Positions 8,411-16,745 of a stretch of 64,000 nucleotides of DNA are shown here, one piece after another. The position numbers and the translations under genes were made by a program. The notes beneath the pieces were generated by a model. That model was not told the origin of the DNA, made no database searches, and saw only the letters and a program-made list of their open reading frames with translations. The stretch spans positions 1 to 64,000 of the forward strand of contig NZ_JAUNTJ010000010.1 of NCBI RefSeq assembly GCF_030538755.1, written 5' to 3'. Source of the stretch: Paracoccus sp. (in: a-proteobacteria). Its GTDB lineage: Bacteria; Pseudomonadota; Alphaproteobacteria; Rhodobacterales; Rhodobacteraceae. Position 1 is the stretch's first letter. Every line of letters starts with the position of its first letter.

Positions 8411-9208
8411 ATGCACAAGCGCAGCAAAATTGCAGCTATCCTTACCACGGCCTGTGTCGGGCTGGCAGGCTGCGTTGTGCAGGTGCCGGTCGATGGGGCA
8501 GGGGGGGGCACCCCGCAGCCTTCGGCGCCTGCGCCCTCGACCAGCGCGCCGAACCCCTATCCCGCGCAGGCGTCGGCCACCCCGGTTTCCAACAATCCGC
8601 AGGCTGCGGCGCGGGCTTTCGTGTCGGTGATGCAAAAGATGGAGCCGGCGATCGAGCGTGAGTGCATGACCCGCCGCACCCGGCCCATCAACTGCGATTT
8701 CCAGTTCGTCGTCGATGATCGCCGGGGGCAGGAGCCGAATGCCTTTCAGACCATCGACGGGCAGGGGCGTCCGGTGATCGGCTTTACCCTGTCGCTGATC
8801 GCGGCGGCGCAGAACACCGATGAGCTGGCCTTTGTCGTCGGGCACGAGGCCAGCCATCACATTCTGAACCACCTGTCGCAAAAATCCAGCGCGGCCACGG
8901 CGGGGGCGGTCATTCTGGGGGGGCTGGCGACGGTCTATTCCGGCAACCCCACAGCCGTGAACACAGCCAGCCGTATCGGGGCGACGGTCGGATCGCGCTA
9001 TTACTCGAAAGAGTGGGAGCTGGAGGCGGATTATCTGGGCGCCATCATCACGCTGAACGCCGGTTATGATCCGCAGCGGGGCGCGGCCTTCTTTGCGCGG
9101 ATGCCTGATCCGGGCGATCAGATCCTGGGGTCGCATCCGGCCAATTCGCAGCGTGTCGCGCAGGTGCGCCGCGCTGTTTCGGATGTTCGCTCGGGCCGCG
9201 CGCGCTGA
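8411..9208 (+). CDS. M48 family metallopeptidase, lipoprotein
   Basis: A 265-residue zinc metalloprotease of the M48 (HtpX/BepA/LoiP) family anchored as a lipoprotein. The signal peptide ends in a lipobox LAGC (Cys about 19), followed by a Pro/Ser/Ala-rich linker to about 60. The catalytic zinc motif is HEASHH at about 143-148, and the third ligand region is WELEADYLGAIITLNAGYD near 200. Such proteins degrade or chaperone envelope proteins. The start at 8411 gives the proper signal sequence; the frame is open to 8309 but lacks support. Confidence 0.9.
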   Translation: MHKRSKIAAILTTACVGLAGCVVQVPVDGAGGGTPQPSAPAPSTSAPNPYPAQASATPVSNNPQAAARAFVSVMQKMEPAIERECMTRRTRPINCDFQFVVDDRRGQEPNAFQTIDGQGRPVIGFTLSLIAAAQNTDELAFVVGHEASHHILNHLSQKSSAATAGAVILGGLATVYSGNPTAVNTASRIGATVGSRYYSKEWELEADYLGAIITLNAGYDPQRGAAFFARMPDPGDQILGSHPANSQRVAQVRRAVSDVRSGRAR

Positions 9209-9209
9209 T

Positions 9210-9223
9210 TTGATCTGGATCAT
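9210..9223. promoter_or_regulatory. FNR/FnrL-like box, one mismatch
   Basis: TTGATCTGGATCAT matches the FNR-family consensus TTGAT-N4-ATCAA at 9 of 10 informative positions. It begins 2 bases after the M48 stop and is 576 bp upstream of the next rightward gene, so its target is unclear and it may be chance. Confidence 0.3.
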
Positions 9224-9273
9224 TTTGCGCCTGCGGCCCTGCCATGCCTGTGCAGTGGTCGCAGGTGATTCGT

Positions 9274-9314
9274 CGATATTGAACCCGTTTTCCAAACTTT
9301 GCAGTTCAATATCG
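9274..9314. promoter_or_regulatory. 11-bp inverted repeat with 19-base spacer
   Basis: CGATATTGAAC (9274-9284) and GTTCAATATCG (9304-9314) are perfect inverted repeats. As RNA they form an 11-bp stem with a 19-base loop; as DNA they could be two half-sites. There is no T-run after either arm, so a terminator is unlikely. Confidence 0.55.
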
Positions 9315-9379
9315 CAATGGCAGCGAAATGAATTCAACCATAAGGCGTAGAGGCCGCTGCCGAGGCCGAAAGTTAAGAT

Positions 9380-9395
9380 GTGGTAAATTTACCAC
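9380..9395. promoter_or_regulatory. 16-bp perfect palindrome, GntR-like operator
   Basis: GTGGTAAATTTACCAC is a perfect palindrome. The TGGT...ACCA arms resemble GntR-family operators, but the spacing is not diagnostic. It is followed directly by TGACC-N11-GGTCA (9396-9416), and a related TTACCCAGGGTAA palindrome lies at 9646-9658. Confidence 0.55.
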
Positions 9396-9585
9396 TGACC
9401 CTTTGATGGAAGGTCATGAAGGCTGACTAAAAAAAATTTACTCCACTGGCCGGGAACCTGTCCAAATAGTCAGGCGTTCTGCCCTTCATGAAGTTCGATG
9501 CCGGTCTGCATTCCTTTCAGTTCATGTAATTTTTCACCGGTTTTTCTGATTCGCACTGTGCAACTTCTGTCCGGGTCGCGCGGCG

Positions 9586-9604
9586 TTGTGACCTTGCGTC
9601 ACAA
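9586..9604. promoter_or_regulatory. CRP-like inverted repeat with 7-bp spacing
   Basis: TTGTGACCTTGCGTCACAA has perfect 7-bp arms. It resembles a CRP site but has 7 instead of 6 bases between TGTGA and TCACA, so the regulator is uncertain. Confidence 0.4.
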
Positions 9605-9645
9605 GATGCCGAACAGCCTGCCATCCCCGCTTGCAAAGATGTAGT

Positions 9646-9658
9646 TTACCCAGGGTAA
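9646..9658. promoter_or_regulatory. 13-bp odd palindrome TTACCCAGGGTAA
   Basis: A perfect palindrome around a central A, 140 bp upstream of the gene at 9799. The context AAGATGTAGT before it resembles AAGATGTGGT at the 9380 palindrome, suggesting that both may be sites of one regulator. Confidence 0.4.
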
Positions 9659-9715
9659 GCGTACGGGATTGCGAGGAAATTAAACCAAAATTCCAAATCA
9701 TGGCTTTACTCGGAT

Positions 9716-9736
9716 TTGGATGAACATATGATCCAA
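9716..9736. promoter_or_regulatory. Inverted repeat TTGGAT-N9-ATCCAA
   Basis: Perfect 6-bp arms around GAACATATG, 63 bp before the ATG at 9799, a position suited to an operator or activator site of that gene. Confidence 0.4.
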
Positions 9737-9798
9737 CTTGCGAACAGGGACACCGGCAGATTCTGAATGCCGGTTCGGAGAGGAAGGACCATCAGAAG

Positions 9799-10164
9799 AT
9801 GATCGGCGTAGTGGTGTGGAGCAGTGCAGACCGTGAAAAGGCGGTCATCTGGTGCGAGGATCAGGGGGCACTGGCCTATCTGCAAGGGCGTGAAAATCTG
9901 GCGATGCCGGGTATGGGCTGGCCCGAGGCCGGCGACCTGATGGAACTGGAAACCGAATTTCTGGCCTCGCTGCGTCATGCTCGCCACGTCGCTCTGTTAA
10001 GCGAGGCGGAATGCCCTGGCCTGCCCGACGCGCTGCGCCGCGCACCCGAACCCGATGAGATGCGGCTTCGTCTGGTGTCTTCGCGCGAGGATGCGCCGAA
10101 GGCCAAACCAGCGTCGGCGCACGCCCCGCTGCGCCGCGTTACGGTGACCTCTGTCGCAAGCTGA
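9799..10164 (+). CDS. Small protein of unknown function
   Basis: A 121-residue soluble protein I cannot assign. The N-terminal 55 residues (MIGVVVWSSADREKAVIWCE onward) alternate short strands and contain GALAYLQG and WPEAGDLMELE, which could suggest a small beta-barrel, but this is a guess. The C-terminal 40 residues are basic and low in order. No signal peptide or metal motif; two isolated Cys. It is preceded by the inverted-repeat region at 9209-9798 and ends at a strong bidirectional terminator, so it is a single-gene unit. GGAAGGACC lies a little far from the ATG; AGAAG is very close to it. Confidence 0.7.
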   Translation: MIGVVVWSSADREKAVIWCEDQGALAYLQGRENLAMPGMGWPEAGDLMELETEFLASLRHARHVALLSEAECPGLPDALRRAPEPDEMRLRLVSSREDAPKAKPASAHAPLRRVTVTSVAS

Positions 10165-10183
10165 TACTGCCCGTCACGGCACG

Positions 10184-10219
10184 AAAAAAGGCGGCGCGGA
10201 GCAATCCGGCCGCCTTTTT
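10184..10219. terminator. Bidirectional intrinsic terminator
   Basis: A-run AAAAAA, stem GGCGGC-CGG pairing with CCG-GCCGCC, and TTTTT at the right. It ends the gene at 9799 rightward and ilvN leftward, since each direction has a T-run after the stem. Confidence 0.9.
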
Positions 10220-10236
10220 CATGTCCGCCGTCGCCC

Positions 10237-10797
10237 CTAGTGGCCGCGCGCCAGTGCCGCAACGCCGGTGCGGGCCATGTCGATCAGCCCCAGCGGGCGG
10301 ATCAGATCGGCAAAGGCGTCCAGTTTCTGCGGCGCGCCGGTGATTTCGAACACAAAGCTTTCCAGCGTCGAATCCACGACCTTGGCGCGGAAAATCTCGC
10401 CGATGCGCAGCGCCTCGACCCGCTTTTCGCCTTGGCCCGCGACCTTGAACAGACCCAATTCCCGCTCAACCGAGGCGCCCTCGACCGTCAGATCGTGGAC
10501 CTCGTGAACGGGGACGATGCGGCCCAGTTGCGCCTTGATCTGTTCGATCACCGCAGGCGTGCCGCGGGTGACAACGGTGATGCGCGACCGATGGCCGGTG
10601 TGGTCCACCTCGGCCACGGTCAGGCTGTCGATGTTGTATCCGCGCCCGGAAAACAGCCCGATGACGCGCGCCAGCACGCCCGGTTCGTTTTCCACCAGCA
10701 CCGCCAGCGTATGGCTTTCGCGCAGGTCCGCGTTCGGGTCGCGCAGGTCATAGGCGGAATGGCTGGATGCGCCGCGTTCGATTTTCAGTGCCGACAT
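10237..10797 (-). CDS. ilvN: Acetolactate synthase small (regulatory) subunit
   Basis: A 186-residue regulatory subunit (also called ilvH) that confers valine feedback inhibition on acetolactate synthase and stimulates its activity. The N-terminal ACT domain shows LAVLVENEPGVLARVIGLFSGRGYNIDSLTV at about 30-60, and the C-terminal ALS small-subunit domain follows (GLFKVAG onward). The start at 10797 has AAGGGG upstream; the frame runs to 10836. It follows ilvB with a 63-bp gap on the same strand, so the two form an operon. Confidence 0.95.
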   Translation of the reverse strand: MSALKIERGASSHSAYDLRDPNADLRESHTLAVLVENEPGVLARVIGLFSGRGYNIDSLTVAEVDHTGHRSRITVVTRGTPAVIEQIKAQLGRIVPVHEVHDLTVEGASVERELGLFKVAGQGEKRVEALRIGEIFRAKVVDSTLESFVFEITGAPQKLDAFADLIRPLGLIDMARTGVAALARGH

Positions 10798-10860
10798 GGG
10801 ATCAGCCCCTTCTTGATTGTCCAAATCCTTGGGCATCCGGGGGCAGCCCCCCGGTCTGCG

Positions 10861-12615
10861 TCACACCAGAACCGCGCCGTCAGCCTTGATCGCGCCTTCG
10901 GTCGAGGCCTCGCCCAACAGCATCTCATTATGCGGCTTGCCCGAGGGGATCATCGGGAAACAGTTTTCGTGCTTTTCGACCAGCACATCCAGAATGAACG
11001 GGCCGTCGTAATCCAGCATTTGCTGGATCGCCGCGTCCAGATCGGCCGGGTCGCGCACCTGCGCGCCCTTGCAGCCGAAGGCCTCGGCCAGTTTGACGAA
11101 ATCGGGCAGGCTTTCCGACCACGACTGGCTGTAGCGTTCACCATGCAGCAATTGCTGCCATTGGCGCACCATGCCCAGCCGTTCGTTGTTCAGGATGAAC
11201 TGCTTGACCGGGGCGCGGAACTGAACGGCGGTGCCCATTTCCTGCATGTTCATCAGCCAGCTTGCGTCGCCAGCGATGTTGATGACCAGCGCCTCGGGGT
11301 GGGCGACCTGCACGCCGATGCTGGCCGGCAGGCCATAGCCCATCGTCCCCAGCCCGCCCGAGGTCATCCAGCGGTTCGGCTGATCGAAGTGCAGGAACTG
11401 CGCCGCCCACATCTGATGCTGGCCCACCTCGGTCGCGATATAGCGGTCGCGGCCCTTGGTCAGCGCCTCAAGCCGTTCCAGCGCGAATTGCGGTTTGATG
11501 ACGCTGGTGCTGTTGGTGTAGGACAGGCATTTCCTGGCCTTCCATTCGTCGATCTGTTGCCACCACTTGCCCAAGGCGTCGGTGTTCACCTTGCGCCCGC
11601 GCGCCTTCCAGATTTTCAGCAGGTCTTCCAGCACATGGCCGACATCGCCCAGAATCGGCAGATCGACGCGGATCACCTTGTTGATGGATGACGGGTCGAT
11701 GTCGATATGCGCCTTGACCGATTGCGGGCTGAAGTCGGCGGTGCGGCCTGTGATGCGGTCGTCGAAACGGGCACCGATGTTAATCATCAGGTCGCAGCCG
11801 TGCATGGCCAGATTGGCCTCATACAAGCCATGCATCCCCAACATGCCCAGCCAGTTGCGCCCCGAGGCCGGATAGGCCCCCAGCCCCATCAGGGTCGAGG
11901 TGATCGGAAATCCGGTCGTATCGACCAGTTCCCGCAAAAGCTGGCTGGCACCGGGGCCAGAGTTGATGACGCCGCCGCCGGTATAAAAGACCGGGCGTTC
12001 GGCACGCTCGATCAGTTCGGCCAGCCGCGTGATCGCGTCCTGATTGCCTTTGCGCGGCGGGGCATAGTTGCTGTTGTCGGTCTGGCGCGGGCCGGTATAG
12101 GTGCCTTCGGCGAATTGCACATCCTTGGGGATGTCGATCAGCACCGGGCCGGGCCGCCCCGAGGTGGCGACGTGAAACGCCTTGTGGATCGTTTCGGCCA
12201 GCTTGTCGGTGTCTTTGACCAGCCAGTTATGCTTGGTGCAGGGGCGGGTGATGCCCACGGTATCCGCCTCTTGGAAACCGTCGGTGCCGATCATGAAGGT
12301 CGGAACCTGCCCCGACAGCACCACCAGCGGAATCGAATCCAGCAGCGCATCGGTCAGCCCGGTGACGGCATTGGTCGCGCCGGGGCCGGATGTCACCAGA
12401 ACGACCCCCGGTTTGCCGGTCGAGCGGGCATAGCCTTCGGCCATGTGAACCGCGCCCTGTTCGTGGCGCACCAGAATGTGCTTGATGTCGTTCTGCTGGA
12501 AAATTTCGTCATAAATCGGCAAGACGGCCCCGCCGGGATAGCCGAATACGGTATCGACGCCCTGATCGCGCAGCGCCTCGACCACCATCCTCGCACCCGT
12601 CATTGTTCGGGACAT
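10861..12615 (-). CDS. ilvB: Acetolactate synthase large (catalytic) subunit
   Basis: A 584-residue thiamine-diphosphate enzyme (also called ilvI) that makes acetolactate or acetohydroxybutyrate, the first common step of Val, Leu and Ile synthesis. The catalytic Glu lies in RHEQGAVHMAEG near 52, the FAD/TPP middle domain follows, and the TPP-Mg motif GDASWLMNMQEMGTA is at about 447. Length and all three domains are intact. GGAG precedes the ATG at 12615. A consensus-like promoter is visible 56-84 bases upstream, and the 5' end of the message would begin with a short hairpin. Confidence 0.96.
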   Translation of the reverse strand: MSRTMTGARMVVEALRDQGVDTVFGYPGGAVLPIYDEIFQQNDIKHILVRHEQGAVHMAEGYARSTGKPGVVLVTSGPGATNAVTGLTDALLDSIPLVVLSGQVPTFMIGTDGFQEADTVGITRPCTKHNWLVKDTDKLAETIHKAFHVATSGRPGPVLIDIPKDVQFAEGTYTGPRQTDNSNYAPPRKGNQDAITRLAELIERAERPVFYTGGGVINSGPGASQLLRELVDTTGFPITSTLMGLGAYPASGRNWLGMLGMHGLYEANLAMHGCDLMINIGARFDDRITGRTADFSPQSVKAHIDIDPSSINKVIRVDLPILGDVGHVLEDLLKIWKARGRKVNTDALGKWWQQIDEWKARKCLSYTNSTSVIKPQFALERLEALTKGRDRYIATEVGQHQMWAAQFLHFDQPNRWMTSGGLGTMGYGLPASIGVQVAHPEALVINIAGDASWLMNMQEMGTAVQFRAPVKQFILNNERLGMVRQWQQLLHGERYSQSWSESLPDFVKLAEAFGCKGAQVRDPADLDAAIQQMLDYDGPFILDVLVEKHENCFPMIPSGKPHNEMLLGEASTEGAIKADGAVLV

Positions 12616-12645
12616 TGCCGTATCTCCAGTTTTGAACAAACAAAC

Positions 12646-12664
12646 GCGCAGCCCCTTGCTGCGC
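12646..12664 (-). promoter_or_regulatory. Hairpin at the predicted 5' end of ilvB mRNA
   Basis: GCGCAGC and GCTGCGC pair across AAGGG, then GTTTGTTTGTTC follows on the minus strand. The predicted transcription start falls at or just before the left arm. It looks terminator-like but has no leader peptide before it; a 5'-stabilising stem or a regulatory hairpin are both possible. Confidence 0.45.
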
Positions 12665-12670
12665 CGCCGC

Positions 12671-12699
12671 AAATTATGGCCGGTGCGGGGGATCGTCAA
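12671..12699 (-). promoter_or_regulatory. Promoter of ilvBN
   Basis: On the minus strand: TTGACG (12699-12694), 17-bp spacer, TAATTT (12676-12671). This is close to the sigma-70 consensus, rare in a GC-rich window, and correctly placed for ilvB. Confidence 0.7.
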
Positions 12700-12775
12700 T
12701 GGCTGGGGCTGGATAAAATGGCGCGGTGTGGCGATTTTTTGAAACTATCTTGCGCCCGCGCCATCCATGGCGAAA

Positions 12776-13618
12776 CTATTTGTCTGGCTGCGGCAATTGT
12801 ATGCGCGCCACCTGTTCGACGATCGGATCAACCGACAGCGGATGCGCCTCGCTGTTGTGGCTGGCGGGGTTGCCGATGGGCTGCCAGACGCCGCCCTTAT
12901 AGATTTCCAGCGCCGAAAATTTCGCCTTGTAGTCCATCTTGCGGCTGCCCGGCACCCAATAGCCCAGATAGACAAAGGGCAGGTTGGCCGCCCGCGCGAT
13001 TTCAATATGGTCGAGGATGATATGCGTGCCAAGGCTGGCCTCGGTCAGGGCCGGATCATAAAAGCTGTAAACGAGGCTTAGCCCGTCATCCAGCACATCG
13101 GTCAGGCAGACGGCAGCCAGATGTTCCGACCCGGCGATAATCTGTCCGTCATCGGCCAGATCAGCGCAGCGGTATTCGATCACGCGGGTCTTGACCGGCG
13201 TTTCCTCGATCATGGCGGCGAATTCAAAGATGTCCATGTCGGCCATACCGCCATCGGCGTGGCGGTGGTCCAGATAGCTGCGGAACAGGTCATACTGTTC
13301 CTCGGTCGCCCATGCGCTGGTGGCCAGCCGCCGGATTGCGGCATTTCGTCGCATGATGCGCCGCTGCGTGCGCGAGGGCGTGAAATCGGCCACCCGGATG
13401 CGGGCCGACATGCAGGCCACGCAGCTTTCGCAACTGGGACGATACAGCACGTTCTGCGACCGCCGGAACCCCTGTCGCGACAGGGTATTGTTCAGCGCAT
13501 TGGCGTTTTCGCCATGCAGGGCGGTGAACAGTTTGCGTTCGGCCCGCCCGTGCAGATAGGGGCAGGGCTGAGGGGCCGTTACATAAAACTGCGGCACTTG
13601 GGGAAGGGTGTGGCGCAT
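12776..13618 (-). CDS. bpt: Aspartate/glutamate leucyltransferase (N-end rule)
   Basis: A 280-residue aminoacyl-tRNA-protein transferase of the Ate1/Bpt family, which adds leucine from Leu-tRNA to proteins with N-terminal Asp or Glu and so marks them for ClpAP degradation. Recognition features: [14 protein letters not shown] near 19-32, the [17 protein letters not shown] cysteine cluster at about 60-76, and the C-terminal [26 protein letters not shown] and [15 protein letters not shown] segments. The length is that of the bacterial form. It is divergent from glnE. Confidence 0.93.
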   Translation of the reverse strand: MRHTLPQVPQFYVTAPQPCPYLHGRAERKLFTALHGENANALNNTLSRQGFRRSQNVLYRPSCESCVACMSARIRVADFTPSRTQRRIMRRNAAIRRLATSAWATEEQYDLFRSYLDHRHADGGMADMDIFEFAAMIEETPVKTRVIEYRCADLADDGQIIAGSEHLAAVCLTDVLDDGLSLVYSFYDPALTEASLGTHIILDHIEIARAANLPFVYLGYWVPGSRKMDYKAKFSALEIYKGGVWQPIGNPASHNSEAHPLSVDPIVEQVARIQLPQPDK

Positions 13619-13774
13619 CAGCGATCTTGCGTTGGAATCCGATAAGGTCAGACGTTACCCAATAACGCGCCGTTTAACAGCACAAATCTGACAAGTCAGC
13701 TAACAGTCTGTTTACGGATGCCCCGGCGCGTTCCCGCGTTGACGCGGCCCGGTGCCACGTTATCGTGCGCGATC

Positions 13775-16600
13775 ATGAGCTTTGTCGATCAGATCCGCCG
13801 CCAGCCCGTTCCTCTTGACCCGACCCGCGCCGATGCCGTGCGGCAGACCGCTGCGGGCGCGCCGCCTGCGCTGGTTGACCTGATGGCGGGGGCGGCGGGG
13901 TCCAGCCCCTATCTGGCCGGGCTGATCGACCGCGAAGGCGCGTGGTTTCTGGAACAGCGCGATCATGCCGATGTGGTCGTCCGCGAAACGGCAGGGTTCG
14001 ACGAACTGGACGCCGACGATCTTGGCCCGGCGCTGCGCCGCGCGAAACGCCGCGTCGCGCTGTATGCCGCGCTGGCCGATCTGGGCGGGGTCTGGGAATT
14101 GGAGCAGGTCACGGGCGCGCTGTCCGATCTGGCCGACCGCGCCGCCGATCTGGCGCTGCGGGTTCACATCGCGGCCGAGGCGCGGCGCGGCAAGCTGCCC
14201 CTGTCGCGCGACGGCACCGATGCGGGCGGGCTGTTCGCGCTGTCCATGGGCAAGGGCGGCGCGCGCGAGCTGAATTATTCGTCCGACATCGACCTGATCG
14301 TGCTGTTCGACGATGCCGCCTATGATCCCGATGACGTCCCCGAGGCCCGCGCCGCCCTGATCCGCGCCACGCGCAAGGCCGCCGCGCTGCTGTCGGATGT
14401 CACCGAACACGGCTATGTCTTTCGCACCGACCTTCGGTTGCGCCCCGATGCGGCGGTGACGCCGATCTGCATGTCGGCATCCGCCGCGCTGACCTATTAC
14501 GAGGCCGAGGGCCGCACATGGGAACGCGCCGCCTATATCAAGGCCCGCCCGGCGGCGGGCGATCTGGCGGCGGGGGCGCGGTTCCTGCGCGACCTGCGCC
14601 CCTTTGTCTGGCGCAAGCATCTGGATTTCGCCGCGATTCAGGATGCCCACGACATGCGGCTGCGCATCCGCGATCACAAGGGGCTGGGCGGCCGGCTGGC
14701 CGTGCCGGGCCACAACATCAAGCTGGGCCGCGGCGGCATCCGCGAGATCGAGTTCTTCACCCAGACCCGGCAGTTGATCGCCGGCGGGCGCGACCCCGAC
14801 CTGCGCTGCCGCGATACGGTGGGCGGGCTGGCGGCCTTGGCGGCCAAGGGCTGGATACCGCAGGCCGTGGCCGAGGAACTGACCGCGCATTACCGCGAAC
14901 ACCGCGACATCGAACACCGCATCCAGATGGTCAACGACGCGCAGACCCATTCGCTGCCCAAAGATGACGCGGGTCTGGCGAAAATCGCCGCGCTGATGGG
15001 CGAAACCGATGTGGCGGCGTGGTCCGACCGGCTGCTGGCGCGGCTGGAGCGGGTGCATGACCTGACCGAGAATTTCTTCGCCCCCGGCGAGGCCGACGAC
15101 CTGCCCCCCGTTTCGGACGAGGCGCAGGCGATCATCGACCGCTGGCAGGGCTATCCCGCGCTGCGCACCGAGCGGGCGCAGCAGATCTTTCGCCGGGTGC
15201 AGCCCGAACTGCTGTCGCGCATGTCCCGCGCCGCCCACCCGGACGAGGCACTGGCCCGCTTTGACAGCTTTCTGGCCGGACTGCCCGCCGGGGTGCAGTT
15301 GTTTTCCCTGTTCGAGGCCAACCCCTCGCTGATTGCGCTGATCGTGGACATCTGCGGCACCGCTCCGGGGCTGGCGGCCTATCTGGCGCGGCATCAGGGT
15401 GTGCTGGATGCTGTGCTGGGCGGGTCGTTCTTTGCCCCGTGGCCGGGCGCCGAGGGGCTGCGCGCCGAACTGACCGCCGTGCTGGACAGCGCGCTGAATG
15501 CGCCGGGCGGCGGCTATGAAGCCGCGCTGGATACCGCCCGCCGCTGGGCGCATGAGTGGCATTTCCGCATCGGCGTGCATCACCTGCGCGGGCTGATCGA
15601 CGCCGACGAGGCGGGCGGTCAATATGCCGATCTGGCCGATGCGGCGATCGCGGCGCTGTTCCCCGTGACCGCCGCCGATTTCGCCCGCCGCCATGGCCCG
15701 CCGCCCGGTCGTGGCGCGGTGGTGCTGGGCATGGGGTCCTTGGGCGCGCGGCAGTTGAACGCCGGTTCCGATCTGGACCTGATCGTGATCTATGACGCGG
15801 ATGGGGCAGATCAGTCGGATGGCCCGCGCCCGCTGGCCGCGCGGCCCTATTATGCAAGGCTGACGCAGGCGATGATTACCGCCGTGTCCGCCCCGACCGC
15901 CGAAGGCCGCCTTTACGAAGTGGACATGCGCCTGCGCCCCTCGGGGCGGCAAGGCCCGGTGGCGACCTCGGTTCAGGGCTTCGAGAATTATCAGATGAGC
16001 GAAGCCTGGACATGGGAGCATCTGGCCCTGACCCGTGCCCGAGTGGTGGGCCGGGCCGGGCCGGATGCGGATGCGCTGGTCGATCAGGTGGAATCGCTGC
16101 GCCTGTCGGTGCTGAAGGCCAAGGGCGGCGCGGCACAGGTGATGCCCGATCTGGCCGACATGCGCCGCCGCATCTTTGCCGCCAAGCCGGTCAATGGCGC
16201 GTGGGAAGCCAAGGTCGGTCCGGGCCGCCTGCAAGACATCGACCTGCTGGCCCAATCCTACGCTCTGCGCGCCGGCGACCCGGCCCGTGGCACGGCAGCG
16301 CAACTGCGCACCGGCCGCCGCGCCGGGCTGGCCGACAAAGCCGCGACCGAGGTGCTGACCAGCGCCCACCGCTTCCTGTGGCGCCTGCACGCCTCGGCCC
16401 GGCTGCTGACGGAAAAGCCGCTGGATATGGCCGAAATCGGGCACGGCGGGCAGGAATTCCTGCTGCGGGAAACCGGCAGCGAAACGCTGGATGCGCTGGC
16501 CCACAGGCTGGCCGACCACACCAATGCCGCCAGTGCCCTGATCGCAGCCGAATTGCCGCATGACGATGGTGAACAGGGCGAATCAGACGCCCGACCCTGA
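13775..16600 (+). CDS. glnE: Bifunctional glutamine-synthetase adenylyltransferase/deadenylase
   Basis: A 941-residue enzyme that adenylylates and deadenylylates glutamine synthetase in response to PII and glutamine. Two nucleotidyltransferase domains are visible: the N-terminal deadenylase with SMGKGGARELNYSSDIDLIVLFD at about 157-179 and the C-terminal adenylylase with GMGSLGARQLNAGSDLDLIVIYD at about 650-672, each followed by its helical domain (RLRPDAAV and RLRPSGRQG). The start at 13775 fits the family; an extension to 13718 has no ribosome binding site. Convergent with dapA across a GC hairpin. Confidence 0.96.
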   Translation: MSFVDQIRRQPVPLDPTRADAVRQTAAGAPPALVDLMAGAAGSSPYLAGLIDREGAWFLEQRDHADVVVRETAGFDELDADDLGPALRRAKRRVALYAALADLGGVWELEQVTGALSDLADRAADLALRVHIAAEARRGKLPLSRDGTDAGGLFALSMGKGGARELNYSSDIDLIVLFDDAAYDPDDVPEARAALIRATRKAAALLSDVTEHGYVFRTDLRLRPDAAVTPICMSASAALTYYEAEGRTWERAAYIKARPAAGDLAAGARFLRDLRPFVWRKHLDFAAIQDAHDMRLRIRDHKGLGGRLAVPGHNIKLGRGGIREIEFFTQTRQLIAGGRDPDLRCRDTVGGLAALAAKGWIPQAVAEELTAHYREHRDIEHRIQMVNDAQTHSLPKDDAGLAKIAALMGETDVAAWSDRLLARLERVHDLTENFFAPGEADDLPPVSDEAQAIIDRWQGYPALRTERAQQIFRRVQPELLSRMSRAAHPDEALARFDSFLAGLPAGVQLFSLFEANPSLIALIVDICGTAPGLAAYLARHQGVLDAVLGGSFFAPWPGAEGLRAELTAVLDSALNAPGGGYEAALDTARRWAHEWHFRIGVHHLRGLIDADEAGGQYADLADAAIAALFPVTAADFARRHGPPPGRGAVVLGMGSLGARQLNAGSDLDLIVIYDADGADQSDGPRPLAARPYYARLTQAMITAVSAPTAEGRLYEVDMRLRPSGRQGPVATSVQGFENYQMSEAWTWEHLALTRARVVGRAGPDADALVDQVESLRLSVLKAKGGAAQVMPDLADMRRRIFAAKPVNGAWEAKVGPGRLQDIDLLAQSYALRAGDPARGTAAQLRTGRRAGLADKAATEVLTSAHRFLWRLHASARLLTEKPLDMAEIGHGGQEFLLRETGSETLDALAHRLADHTNAASALIAAELPHDDGEQGESDARP

Positions 16601-16682
16601 CCAGCCGATCAAAACGCCTGATGGCACCGCCGCCTGCTAATCTGCCCCCTCTGGTCAGGCGGCCCGGGCAGGAGCCTCCGGC

Positions 16683-16701
16683 GGGGGGCGCAAAGCCCCC
16701 C
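16683..16701. terminator. GC hairpin between glnE and dapA
   Basis: GGGGGGC and GCCCCCC pair around GCAAA. There is no T-run, but the position between convergent stops and the strength of the stem suit a terminator for both genes. The rest of the 145-bp gap shows nothing else. Confidence 0.55.
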
Positions 16702-16745
16702 CCTGCGACCGTTCGCATAGATCGGGAGCGGTTCAGCCGAGGTGG

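Larger units (their letters stand above)
9209..9798. other. 590-bp gene-free region rich in inverted repeats
   Basis: Between the M48 gene and the small gene at 9799 I see no credible coding sequence on either strand. The stretch is visibly richer in A and T than its neighbours (for example A-run at 9429-9436) and holds at least six short inverted repeats, annotated separately. It could carry promoters under several regulators, an unrecognised small RNA, or a decayed locus. Confidence 0.7.

Noticed and set aside
9210-9223. A functional FNR site controlling the gene at 9799
   Set aside because: One mismatch and 576 bp upstream of the start; kept only as a weak annotation.
9586-9604. Canonical CRP site
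   Set aside because: Arms match but the spacer is 7 bp, not 6.
13760-16561. 933-codon open frame antisense to glnE
   Set aside because: Same cause: the codon-position GC bias of glnE keeps the opposite frame open. No motifs.
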